Shown here piece after piece: positions 44,638 to 52,911 of a DNA stretch of 64,000 bases (position 1 is the first letter of the stretch; each line of letters starts with the position of its first letter). Both the position numbers and the translations under genes were made by a program. The notes under the pieces were generated by a model. That model had not been told where the DNA came from and searched no databases. It worked only from the letters and a program-made list of their open reading frames with translations. This DNA is from Clostridium sp. 'deep sea' (GTDB lineage Bacteria > Bacillota > UBA994 > PWPR01): assembly GCF_014931565.1 (NCBI RefSeq), contig NZ_CP063353.1:434001-498000 (forward strand), written 5' to 3'.

Positions 44638-45213
44638 TTACATGCTTAGGTCTTTAGGATGAGTTAACGACAAATTTTTCTCACATAAAGGACAAGCATT
44701 GCTTTCATATGCTGGAACTTCCATACTTAGTAGCGCTTGTTGGTTTTTGTGTAGTTTAACTTTTCCAGCACTTCTATCTACTAGAACCCCAATGCCAACA
44801 ATATCTAAGCCAACATTATCACAGGCTGCAATAACTTTTTTTACAGATCCACCAGTAGAAACAGCGTCTTCCACAATTAAAACTTTAGTACCTGGAGCAA
44901 GCTTAAACCCTCTTTTAAAAACCATACCACCGTTACCATCTTTTTCGGCATACATTGATTTTAATCCTAAATGTCGAGCTACTTCGTAAGATAAAATAAC
45001 ACCACCCATGGCTGGACCAATAATAACTTCAGCCTTAGTATCTTTAAATTTATCTGCTAAAACCTTAGCAACTTTTGCTGTATGTTCAGGATATTGAAAT
45101 AACTGAGAACACTGTAAAAAGGTAGGGCTGTGTTTGCCTGATGTTAATAAAAAGTGTCCATTTAATACTACACCTAGTTCTTCAAATAGGCTTTTAATTT
45201 CTTGACTTGTCAT
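44638..45213 (-). CDS. pyrE: Orotate phosphoribosyltransferase
   Basis: It converts orotate and PRPP to OMP. The 191-aa protein has the PRPP motif VLIVEDAVSTGGS (111-123) and the flexible-loop lysine region EKDGNGGMVFKRG. The C-terminal extension with CPLCEKN is typical of the longer Firmicute form. AAGGAG precedes the ATG. It is the last pyrimidine gene of the operon. Confidence 0.94.
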   Translation of the reverse strand: MTSQEIKSLFEELGVVLNGHFLLTSGKHSPTFLQCSQLFQYPEHTAKVAKVLADKFKDTKAEVIIGPAMGGVILSYEVARHLGLKSMYAEKDGNGGMVFKRGFKLAPGTKVLIVEDAVSTGGSVKKVIAACDNVGLDIVGIGVLVDRSAGKVKLHKNQQALLSMEVPAYESNACPLCEKNLSLTHPKDLSM

Positions 45214-45255
45214 GATAATCTCCTTTACTTTTAACTTATAGTGTTGAATTGAGGC

Positions 45256-45987
45256 TTATAAATTTGTTTTTTTTAGGTAAGCTTGGTAGCCTTCTTGCAT
45301 TTCCGCTACTATCTTTAACGCTGCTTCACGAGGATTTTCAGCAGAGCGAATTGGTCTACCAATCACAATATAATCTCCACCCTGTAACATGGCATCATAG
45401 GGGGTGGTTATTCGCTTTTGATCATTTTTCACAGACCATGCGGGTCTAATTCCAGGGGTTACAGTAATAAAGTCTTTACCACAGCTTCTTTTAACTAACT
45501 CTATTTCCTTTGGTGAACATACAACGCCGTTACAGCCATTTTCTTTGGCGAGTTCAGCCCAATTCATAACCGTAGTAGCTACATTGTTATTAATGCCCAA
45601 TTCACTTAAATTGGTTTCATCAAGTGATGTTAAAACTGTTACAGCTAATGCAAGAGGTGGGGTAGATACAGTCTTTAAGCCCTCTACAGCCTTTGTTATC
45701 ATTTCGCTACCACCGCCAGCATGGAAGTTAGTCATAGATACACCTAAGCCAGCTATAACCCGTGAAGCTTGGTAAACCGTATTTGGTATATCATGTAGTT
45801 TAAGGTCTAAAAAGACCTTACCACCGCGCTCTAAAATAGCTGTTACTAGTTCATTTCCACACGAGTAGTATAGTTGCATACCAATCTTAAAGTAGCCAAC
45901 AACATCATATAATTCGTCAACTAGTTTAAATGCCTCTTCTTTGTTATTAACATCTAAAGCAACAATTAATCGTTCTTTAATACTCAT
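45256..45987 (-). CDS. pyrF: Orotidine 5'-phosphate decarboxylase
   Basis: It decarboxylates OMP to UMP. In the 243-aa TIM barrel, the catalytic Asp61-Lys63-Asp66 array is in LDLKLHDIPNT, and the phosphate-binding end is IVIGRPIRSAENP. It starts 4 nt after pyrD. Confidence 0.95.
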   Translation of the reverse strand: MSIKERLIVALDVNNKEEAFKLVDELYDVVGYFKIGMQLYYSCGNELVTAILERGGKVFLDLKLHDIPNTVYQASRVIAGLGVSMTNFHAGGGSEMITKAVEGLKTVSTPPLALAVTVLTSLDETNLSELGINNNVATTVMNWAELAKENGCNGVVCSPKEIELVKRSCGKDFITVTPGIRPAWSVKNDQKRITTPYDAMLQGGDYIVIGRPIRSAENPREAALKIVAEMQEGYQAYLKKTNL

Positions 45988-45991
45988 TATT

Positions 45992-46912
45992 TTAATTCTC
46001 CTTCCATGCTAAACCTATAATATCTTTAATACTTTCATAATTGTTTTTATCTAGGTACTTTTTAATGCCTTCCATTATTTCAAGTGGGGCTAGGGGGTTT
46101 ACAAACATAGCTGTACCAACCTGTACAGCAGAGGCACCAGCTAAAAAGAACTCAATTGCATCTCGACTATTCATAATTCCGCCTATACCAATAATAGGTA
46201 TATTTACTGCCTGGCTAACCTGCCAAACCATTCTTATGGCCACTGGTCTTATGGCAGGACCAGATAAACCGCCAATTACATTGCCTAATACAGGTTTTTG
46301 GGTATTAATATCTATTGCCATACCCGTTAAGGTATTAATCATAGAAATAGCATCAGTGCCAGCGCTCTCAACTGCTTTAGCTATTTTAACTACATCTGTT
46401 ACGTTAGGGGATAGCTTAGCAATTAAGGGTTTGTGAGAGACACTTTTTAACTTTTTTAAGAGCTCAAAGGCCACATCAGCGTTTGTTCCAAAGGCCATTC
46501 CACCATGTTTTACATTAGGGCAAGATATATTTATTTCTAGGGCATGAATGTGCTCTTGACTTTGGCACATTTCAACAATCTTTAGGTATTCTTCAGCAGT
46601 TTTTCCTGCTACATTAAGAATTACTTTGGCATTTTGCTCTGCTAACCAAGGTAAGTCTTTTTTTATAAAATAATCTATACCAGGGTTCTGTAAGCCAATG
46701 GAGTTTAACATACCAGCAGGGGTTTCAAAAACACGTGTACCTGGGTTACCATGCCACTCAACTAAAGAAGTACCTTTTGTAACTACAGCTCCGATTTGCT
46801 GTGGAGTAATAAAATCATAATAATCTCTGCCATAACCAAAGGTACCTGAGGCTGAAAAGATTGGGTTATCAAAATCTATACCAAATAAGGAGGTAGCTAA
46901 TTTATTGCTCAT
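45992..46912 (-). CDS. pyrD: Dihydroorotate dehydrogenase B, catalytic subunit
   Basis: This is the FMN subunit (306 aa) of the NAD-dependent class 1B enzyme, which oxidises dihydroorotate to orotate with PyrK. Family motifs are FSASGTFGYG near the start, the catalytic Cys in NISCPNVKHGG and the FMN phosphate site IIGIGGI. It overlaps pyrK by 11 nt, matching their stable heterotetramer. Confidence 0.95.
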   Translation of the reverse strand: MSNKLATSLFGIDFDNPIFSASGTFGYGRDYYDFITPQQIGAVVTKGTSLVEWHGNPGTRVFETPAGMLNSIGLQNPGIDYFIKKDLPWLAEQNAKVILNVAGKTAEEYLKIVEMCQSQEHIHALEINISCPNVKHGGMAFGTNADVAFELLKKLKSVSHKPLIAKLSPNVTDVVKIAKAVESAGTDAISMINTLTGMAIDINTQKPVLGNVIGGLSGPAIRPVAIRMVWQVSQAVNIPIIGIGGIMNSRDAIEFFLAGASAVQVGTAMFVNPLAPLEIMEGIKKYLDKNNYESIKDIIGLAWKEN

Positions 46913-47672
46913 TTATATTCACCTCTTTAATATTAAATACCGGACCATCTTTGCAAACGTGAAAATATCCACCCTCGGTTTTTTTAACAGCGCAGCCTAA
47001 ACAGGCACCCACCCCACAAGCCATGTACGCCTCTAGTGATACAAAGGTTCTACAAGAACTTTTGGGTAAGTTAGCAAGCATAATATTTGGTCCACAGGCA
47101 TAAATAACATCAAAGCTATAGTCTTTTAATAATTGTTTGGCATATTCACAGCAATTGCCTTTAAAGCCAGCTGTGCCGTCAATGGTGCAATTAAAGAGCC
47201 TACAATCTACATCTGTAAACAGCTCACTCATTTTAGCCTGATCGGCATTACTATAGCCTAAAACTACAGTTGGTTTTATTCCCTTAACGTTAAGCTCTCT
47301 AATTAAATACTTTAGGGGGGCAACCCCAATTCCTCCCCCAACTATTAAAGGGTTTTTGCAGCTTAAATCAAAGCTATTGCCTAGTGGTGCTATAACGTCT
47401 AAAGTATTACCTTGTTTATATTGTGTTAAGCTTGTAGTTCCTTTTCCCACAACTTTGTAGAGCATTTTAATGGCTTCATTATTCTTGTCGCAGTCAAATA
47501 TACTTATGGGCCTTCGTAAAATCTGAAAATTAGATTCTCCACATTGAACGTGTAGAAACTGACCAGGCTCTAGTACCAAACTAAGCTCTTTACTTTTAAG
47601 GGTTATTAAATAAATATCATCACATATCTTGGTATTTGAAATAATAGGTAGCTTATATATTTTTTTAGTCAT
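46902..47672 (-). CDS. pyrK: Dihydroorotate dehydrogenase B, electron transfer subunit
   Basis: This is the FAD/2Fe-2S subunit (256 aa) that passes electrons from PyrD to NAD+. The FAD motif is RRPISI, the NAD loop is IVGGGIGVAPLKYL, and the cluster ligands lie in CGVGACLGCAV and a final HVC. It overlaps pyrC by 8 nt and pyrD by 11 nt. Confidence 0.95.
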   Translation of the reverse strand: MTKKIYKLPIISNTKICDDIYLITLKSKELSLVLEPGQFLHVQCGESNFQILRRPISIFDCDKNNEAIKMLYKVVGKGTTSLTQYKQGNTLDVIAPLGNSFDLSCKNPLIVGGGIGVAPLKYLIRELNVKGIKPTVVLGYSNADQAKMSELFTDVDCRLFNCTIDGTAGFKGNCCEYAKQLLKDYSFDVIYACGPNIMLANLPKSSCRTFVSLEAYMACGVGACLGCAVKKTEGGYFHVCKDGPVFNIKEVNINEQ

Positions 47673-48960
47673 TTTTTTCTCCTTTCTTGTATTTCACTTC
47701 TCCATCTTTAAGTACATACTGTACTTCTCCGAATAGCTTTTCATTAAGCCAAGGGGTATTTTTGCCTTTTGTAGCAAGAGAGTTTTCAGTAAGTTCAAAC
47801 TCTGAGTTTAAATTGATAATTGAGATATCTGCACTAGAGTTAATATTTAAGGTTCCATTAGGCAGGCTGAATACCTTTGCTGGACTACTAGTTAGTTTGT
47901 TTATTAGTGTTACTAAATCAAGTTTATTGGTTTTAACTAAATGGGTGTAGAGCACCGGAAAAGCAGTTTCTAAGCCTGTTATGCCATTGGGAGCGTAATT
48001 AAACTCAACATCCTTTTCGTCGTATTTATGAGGAGCATGGTCTGTTGCTATTGCGTCAATTGTTCCATCTAATATACCCTCTAAACAAGCCTTAACATCA
48101 TCGTCAGTACGAAGTGGGGGACTCATTTTAAGGTTTGTATCAAATAACCTAGTTTTTAGCAGTTTGTCAGTGAGTGTTAAATGATGTGGCGAAACCTCAC
48201 AGGTAACTTTTACACCTTTTGCTTTGGCATCTCTTACTAGGTCAACAGATTTTTTAGTGCTTACATGGGCGATATGGAGTTTAGCTCCAGTTGCCTCAGC
48301 TAAGATTATATCTCTAGCTATCATAATTTCTTCGGCAAGGTGTGAAATACCAGCTAATCCTAATTCTGTTGATACATCACTTTCATTCATTACCCCGTTC
48401 TTACTTAAGGTTAAGTCTTCTTCGTGTACCACAATAGGACAATCTATCATTGTACTGTATTCTAAAGCATTTAACATTAAGGCTGCATTCATAATAGGCT
48501 TACCATCGTCAGAGAAAGCAACTGCTCCACTATCTTTCATTTTTAGTAGTTCAGCCATTTCTACACCAGCTAGACCCTTACTTACAGCACCAATCACTTC
48601 TAAATTGATTTTATTAATTTCTTTAGCTCTAAGCTTTACATACTTAACTAAGTAATCTTTATCTAAAGCAGGGTTAGTATTTGGCATTACACATACAGTT
48701 GTATATCCGCCCCTTAAAGCAGCTTCACAGCCTGTATCTAAGGTTTCTTTACCTTCGTAACCTGGCTCTCTAAAATGAGCATGTATTTCAACAAAGCCTG
48801 GGGTAACTATACAATTGCTGGCATCAATTACGGGCTCAGAGCTTATGATATTTTTATCTATTAATGCAATTCTACCATTTTTAACTAAAACATCAGCTTG
48901 AATTGCGTTATTGTTAATTGGATTTATTACCGTTCCATTTTTTATTAAGTAACTGTTCAT
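47665..48960 (-). CDS. pyrC: Dihydroorotase
   Basis: It cyclises carbamoyl aspartate to dihydroorotate. The 431-aa class I dihydroorotase has zinc ligands His60/His62 in EIHAHFREPG and a catalytic Asp in IATDHAPH. AGGAGG lies before the start, whose ATG overlaps the pyrB stop (TAATG). Confidence 0.95.
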   Translation of the reverse strand: MNSYLIKNGTVINPINNNAIQADVLVKNGRIALIDKNIISSEPVIDASNCIVTPGFVEIHAHFREPGYEGKETLDTGCEAALRGGYTTVCVMPNTNPALDKDYLVKYVKLRAKEINKINLEVIGAVSKGLAGVEMAELLKMKDSGAVAFSDDGKPIMNAALMLNALEYSTMIDCPIVVHEEDLTLSKNGVMNESDVSTELGLAGISHLAEEIMIARDIILAEATGAKLHIAHVSTKKSVDLVRDAKAKGVKVTCEVSPHHLTLTDKLLKTRLFDTNLKMSPPLRTDDDVKACLEGILDGTIDAIATDHAPHKYDEKDVEFNYAPNGITGLETAFPVLYTHLVKTNKLDLVTLINKLTSSPAKVFSLPNGTLNINSSADISIINLNSEFELTENSLATKGKNTPWLNEKLFGEVQYVLKDGEVKYKKGEKND

Positions 48961-49886
48961 TATTTTATACCTCCTAATAAAGTAGATAAAATAGCCATTC
49001 TTACTGCTACTCCATTTGGTACCTGTTTTAGGATAACTGATAAAGAGCTGTCTGCAAATTGAGAAGAAATTTCTACCCCTCTATTTATAGGACCAGGGTG
49101 CATGATAATATAATCATCGATATTTGTAATGTTCTTGTTATTAACACCAAAGTATTTTGCATATTCTCCTAAGCTAGGAATATAGCCAGCCAGTTGTCGC
49201 TCTTTTTGGATTCTTAAAGCCATAAGAATATCAGTATTCTCTACTGCTTCTCTTATATCTGTAAAAACCTGTACTCCCAATTTAGCAATTCCTTTTGGTA
49301 AAAACGTTTTTGGTGCTACTAAACGAACATTTGCACCTAACATATTTAAGGCATGAATATTACTACGGGCAACTCTACTGTGTCTAATGTCACCAACTAT
49401 AGTTACTGTTTTATTTTTAAGAGTGCCACAATACTCTTGCATTGTGAAAATATCTAATAGGGCCTGAGTTGGATGTGCATGCATACCATCTCCTGCATTA
49501 ACAACTGGAATTGTAAGTTTAGAACTTAAATAGTTTGCAGCCCCAGAAACTGGATGACGCATAACTACTAAATCAACACCCATAGCATGTAGGTTCCACG
49601 CAGTATCTTTAAGGCTTTCTCCTTTAACAAAAGAGCTGCCAGATTTAGAAATGCTTAAATGATGTGCACCTAAATAGTCACAGGCTAGTTGAAAAGAACA
49701 TTTTGTGCGAGTACTTGGTTCATAAAAGAGTAGACCTATTGTTTTTCCTTGTAACTCTGTAGAGTAACGAGTTGTACCTTTAATAAATTGCTTATACTCT
49801 TTGGTTTTTTCTAAAAGGCTAGTTAGTTGACTTAGAGATAAGTCTTTAATGGAAATCAGGTCAGATAACGACTGCGATGATTTCAT
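48960..49886 (-). CDS. pyrB: Aspartate carbamoyltransferase, catalytic chain
   Basis: It joins carbamoyl phosphate and aspartate, the first committed pyrimidine step. The 308-aa protein has the STRT loop (58-61), HPTQALLDI and MHPGPINRGVEI. No pyrI regulatory chain is present, as in Firmicutes. It is the first gene after the PyrR-type leader. AAAGGAG precedes the ATG. Confidence 0.95.
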   Translation of the reverse strand: MKSSQSLSDLISIKDLSLSQLTSLLEKTKEYKQFIKGTTRYSTELQGKTIGLLFYEPSTRTKCSFQLACDYLGAHHLSISKSGSSFVKGESLKDTAWNLHAMGVDLVVMRHPVSGAANYLSSKLTIPVVNAGDGMHAHPTQALLDIFTMQEYCGTLKNKTVTIVGDIRHSRVARSNIHALNMLGANVRLVAPKTFLPKGIAKLGVQVFTDIREAVENTDILMALRIQKERQLAGYIPSLGEYAKYFGVNNKNITNIDDYIIMHPGPINRGVEISSQFADSSLSVILKQVPNGVAVRMAILSTLLGGIK

Positions 49887-49925
49887 TATAAGCTCCTTTC
49901 TGATGTGACAGGGAGTGATAAGGTA

Positions 49926-49965
49926 TAAAAAAACCTTCCTACTACCGGTAGGAAGGTAAAAAATT
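49926..49965 (-). terminator. Attenuation terminator of the pyr operon
   Basis: On the minus strand, ACCTTCCTAC (49957-49948) pairs with GTAGGAAGGT (49942-49933) and is followed by seven T (49933-49927). It lies 40 bp before pyrB and downstream of the PyrR site, the standard attenuator arrangement. Confidence 0.88.
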
Positions 49966-49977
49966 GTACCAAAAAAT

Positions 49978-50038
49978 CATAACTCCTTACCGGCCTCACG
50001 GGACCGTCCTTTAAAGGTGTGTCACAGTCTATTAAATT
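49978..50038 (-). promoter_or_regulatory. PyrR-binding leader (anti-antiterminator)
   Basis: The minus strand carries GGTCCCGTGAGGCCGGTAAGG (centred at 49983-50006), which matches the PyrR-binding loop core UCC-x-GUGAGGC. In Bacillus-type regulation UMP-bound PyrR stabilises this hairpin, blocks the antiterminator and allows termination ahead of pyrB. pyrR is not in this window. Confidence 0.85.
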
Positions 50039-50082
50039 GTGATTTTGTGAAATAAAGCTACAAATATCTTGTAACCAAAATC

Positions 50083-50111
50083 AGCCTACCAAATCATGAC
50101 TAACTTGTCAA
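50083..50111 (-). promoter_or_regulatory. Candidate promoter of the pyr operon
   Basis: On the minus strand a perfect TTGACA (50111-50106) is followed after 17 bp by TAGGCT (50088-50083), a weak -10. Transcription would start near 50076, upstream of the PyrR-binding loop. Confidence 0.55.
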
Positions 50112-50208
50112 GAGCAATTAACCAAAATGGAAAACAAGAATAAAATGTAAAGAGTTATATTATGAAATAAATTAAAAATAGAGTTGGTAGAAGGAGAAAG
50201 TGGTTATA

Positions 50209-50484
50209 ATGCCTTTACAATATTTGTGTTTAGTAGCTTTAATTATAGGTATAGTTATTAATTTAAATAATAGAAAAACAATAATATATGTAGAGTTAAG
50301 AGAGCTAGCGTATAAACTGATGCTTTTAGCAGAAAAAGATTTTGAGTCAGGTAGTGGTAAGGAAAAATTTGAATGGGTTATAAATAAAATTTATGAGCAT
50401 TTGCCAAAGGTTACTAACCTGTTTGTTTCACGTGAGGAACTAGAACAGTATGTACAGCAATTATACTTTCAAGCTAGATTTTAA
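50209..50484 (+). CDS. Small single-span membrane protein, LL-H-holin-like
   Basis: A 91-aa protein with one N-terminal membrane helix (about residues 3-19) and a helical cytoplasmic part (ELAYKLMLLAEKDFESGSGKEK, then WVINKIYEHLP). The layout, with a GxGKEK turn between two helices, resembles LL-H-type phage holins, which also occur outside prophages. No other phage gene is nearby, so lysis is doubtful. AAGGAG is 12 nt before this ATG. The GTG at 50200 is only 3 nt away from that site and less likely. Confidence 0.6.
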   Translation: MPLQYLCLVALIIGIVINLNNRKTIIYVELRELAYKLMLLAEKDFESGSGKEKFEWVINKIYEHLPKVTNLFVSREELEQYVQQLYFQARF

Positions 50485-50550
50485 TAGATGAGGGGCAGTC
50501 TAACGGTCATGTTTAATTAATACAGAACCAATATTAATCATTATTTACAG

Positions 50551-50582
50551 CTGCCAGTACTCAAATACTGGCAGTTTATTTT
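50551..50582 (+). terminator. Rho-independent terminator
   Basis: CTGCCAGTA (50551-50559) pairs with TACTGGCAG (50566-50574) and is followed by a T-rich tail. It ends the small membrane-protein gene. Confidence 0.8.
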
Positions 50583-50696
50583 ATGAAACAATATCTTTAG
50601 CATAATTAGCTATACCAATAAAAGGATTTATCTTTGTTAACAAGAATATAGTTATAGATTATAGTTATATAACCATAATAGTAAGGGGGAATTATA

Positions 50697-51314
50697 ATGG
50701 TATATTGCGCTTGGTGTAAAGATAAACCTTGCTCAACTGGTGATAATAGTTATCCAGCAAACTGTCCTAATAACAACAATTGGATGGAAGAAGTAAAAGA
50801 AGAATATAGAAAGGAAGAGAATAATAAAATTTTTAAAACAGCTGCTTATGTTGAAAAAACTGGCTATGGAGAATGGACTCGCTTACAAGAAATCAAGGAA
50901 TTTTCCAAAAAAAATAATTATGAAAAACTAGGTTTAGCTTTTTGCCAAGGTTTAGGTTCAGAAGCAAAGATTGTAGCAGATTATTTTAAACACCATGGTT
51001 TTGAGGTAATATCGGTAGTTTGTTGTACTGGTGCAGTTGATAAAACTGATATGGATATTCCGGAGCAGTATCAGTTTGAACCAAGTAAACACGAGTCTAT
51101 GTGTAATCCTATTGGACAAGCGTTTTTACTAAATAAACATAAAACAGATTTTAATATTGTATTAGGACTATGTGTTGGTCATGATAGCTTATTTTTTAAG
51201 TACAGTGAGGCACCTACAACAGTGTTAGCTGTAAAAGATAGAGTTTTAGGGCACAATCCTTTAGCTGCAGTTTATTGCTCAAATTGGTATTATAAGAATA
51301 AATTGCTTAAATAA
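50697..51314 (+). CDS. DUF1847 family protein
   Basis: This 205-aa protein has an N-terminal cysteine motif (YCAWCKDKPC, then a fourth Cys in PANCP), probably a zinc or Fe-S site. The main domain has conserved GLAFCQGLGSEA, VVCCTGAVDK, GLCVGHDSLFFKYS and VKDRVLGHNP, all features of DUF1847. Members are widespread in anaerobes without known function. AAGGGG precedes the ATG. It is a single-gene unit. Confidence 0.82.
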   Translation: MVYCAWCKDKPCSTGDNSYPANCPNNNNWMEEVKEEYRKEENNKIFKTAAYVEKTGYGEWTRLQEIKEFSKKNNYEKLGLAFCQGLGSEAKIVADYFKHHGFEVISVVCCTGAVDKTDMDIPEQYQFEPSKHESMCNPIGQAFLLNKHKTDFNIVLGLCVGHDSLFFKYSEAPTTVLAVKDRVLGHNPLAAVYCSNWYYKNKLLK

Positions 51315-51610
51315 ATAAATAAATAATGATTTATATAAATCTATAAGAGACAGTCAAAAAATGGATTTTTGCTATTTGCTTGCTGTCTTTTTTGCTTCAT
51401 AGTAAAAGCTTAGTCTTTTTATCCAACTGCCCCTTTTCTATATTAATTATAATAAACTACAAAATAAAAAGCACTTTAATTGTATTTAATAAAAATAGCT
51501 ATAGTACTTTTAAAACATATAAAAAAAACTGTACTTTTTTAAATATTGTTAAATTTTATTTGTCCTTCTGTGGAAAGATATAACATAGAAAATGCAGGAG
51601 GAGTAATATA
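51315..51610. other. Intergenic, weak hairpin only
   Basis: AGACAG (51347-51352) and CTGTCT (51383-51388) with a following T-run may terminate the DUF1847 gene, but the loop is long. A 67-codon ORF at 51380 has no ribosome binding site. No promoter with both boxes was seen for the AAA+ gene. Confidence 0.35.
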
Positions 51611-52909
51611 GTGAATTTAAATTGTGAAATGGTGAAACACACAGGAAATAAAGAATTATTTACAGCTATGGATATGTCTATCATGTCCCTATTATTAAAA
51701 CAATCATTAAATATTCATGCTTATGGTTTACGAGGAACAGGTAAAACATCAGCGTTAAGATCTATAAAACGATATCTACCCTATATTGAAAGAATAAAGG
51801 GCTGTGAGTTTAACTGTGATCCTAAAAACCCTATTTGCCCAAAACATCGCTCCATGAGTGATAGGGAACTCAGTTTGCTGGAGACAGAATTTATTCAAAT
51901 GCCATTATTAGAGATTTCTCATTCTGCAAAATTAGGTACTGTAGTAGGTAGTATTGATTTAAAACAATTGACAAGTTCAAAGGACCCAAGTGTAGCTCTT
52001 TTACCAGGTACAATTGCTAGAGCGAATAGAGGGATTGTTTTTATAGACGAAATAAATAGACTAGCAGATACATCACCAGAACTAACAGATGTTTTATTAG
52101 ATGTTATGGGCACAAAGCCTGGTACCTTGCAAATAGAAGAAGAAGGATTGCCTAAAGTTGTACTGCCAATCACAATATCTATATGGGCGGCAAGTAATCC
52201 AGACGAAGACCCTGGCCCTTTAAAGAGTATACGTAAACAGTTATCAGATCGTTTTGACTTAAATATTCATGTAGAGAGACCCTCTAATATAGAAGATTTA
52301 ATGTCGATAATTATCAATAGTAAACCAAGTTTTCATCCACATGTAAAAGATAAATATAAACAGCTACTTAGCAAAAATGATAAGCTAGAGTTTGATCAAA
52401 TATTACTTAGAAAAATGGCTTCTATTTTCCTAAGGTATGATTTAGAGAGCTTAAGATCAATAAAATCATGGTATATGGCCAGTAAAATGCATACCCTTTA
52501 TCGAGGTAACATTAGGGTAGAAAATAAAGATCTTATTGATAGCTTTATAATGTGTTTTAGGCATAGATTAGATCAAGATTTAGTGGAAAGAATTGTTTTT
52601 GACTTACAAGGAAAAGCAAATACATCTATTAATGAAACTGAGAATCAAAGGGGAAATAAAGTGGGTAAATCTTTGAGTAATGTTAATGAAGACCCAGAAC
52701 AAAAGTTAAACAATAGTAAACCAGATCAAAAAACATGGGGTTCTTGGTTAAGTGATTTGTTTTTTAATGGCTCTAACAGCTCAGCAACAGATAAAGTAGA
52801 AAACCCCGAGAATGAGCTATCTCACTATGAAGAAAACATTTTAAACGAAGCCAGAGAAATAAGCTCAATACCTGTTGGCCAAAGAATAAAAAAGACAGGT
52901 GAGAAGTAA
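51611..52909 (+). CDS. AAA+ ATPase of MoxR/Mg-chelatase-I type, paired with a VWA protein
   Basis: A 432-aa AAA+ ATPase related to the BchI/ChlI and MoxR groups. Walker A GLRGTGKTS is at 39-47, followed by an inserted Cys/His cluster (Cys65, Cys69, Cys76, His79), as in some anaerobe chelatase-like ATPases. Then come SIDLKQL, Walker B IVFIDEINRL, the sensor-1 segment IWAASNPDEDP and the arginine-finger region RKQLSDRF. The last 100 residues are polar and probably flexible. GTG at 51611 follows GGAGGAG. The VWA partner starts 2 nt after the stop, so the two act together, most likely as an ATP-driven remodelling or metal-insertion complex. Confidence 0.8.
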   Translation: MNLNCEMVKHTGNKELFTAMDMSIMSLLLKQSLNIHAYGLRGTGKTSALRSIKRYLPYIERIKGCEFNCDPKNPICPKHRSMSDRELSLLETEFIQMPLLEISHSAKLGTVVGSIDLKQLTSSKDPSVALLPGTIARANRGIVFIDEINRLADTSPELTDVLLDVMGTKPGTLQIEEEGLPKVVLPITISIWAASNPDEDPGPLKSIRKQLSDRFDLNIHVERPSNIEDLMSIIINSKPSFHPHVKDKYKQLLSKNDKLEFDQILLRKMASIFLRYDLESLRSIKSWYMASKMHTLYRGNIRVENKDLIDSFIMCFRHRLDQDLVERIVFDLQGKANTSINETENQRGNKVGKSLSNVNEDPEQKLNNSKPDQKTWGSWLSDLFFNGSNSSATDKVENPENELSHYEENILNEAREISSIPVGQRIKKTGEK

Positions 52910-52911
52910 AT

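Noticed and set aside
51380-51583. 67-codon plus-strand ORF before the AAA+ gene
   Set aside because: It starts at TTG without a ribosome binding site, and the sequence is low-complexity and AT-driven.
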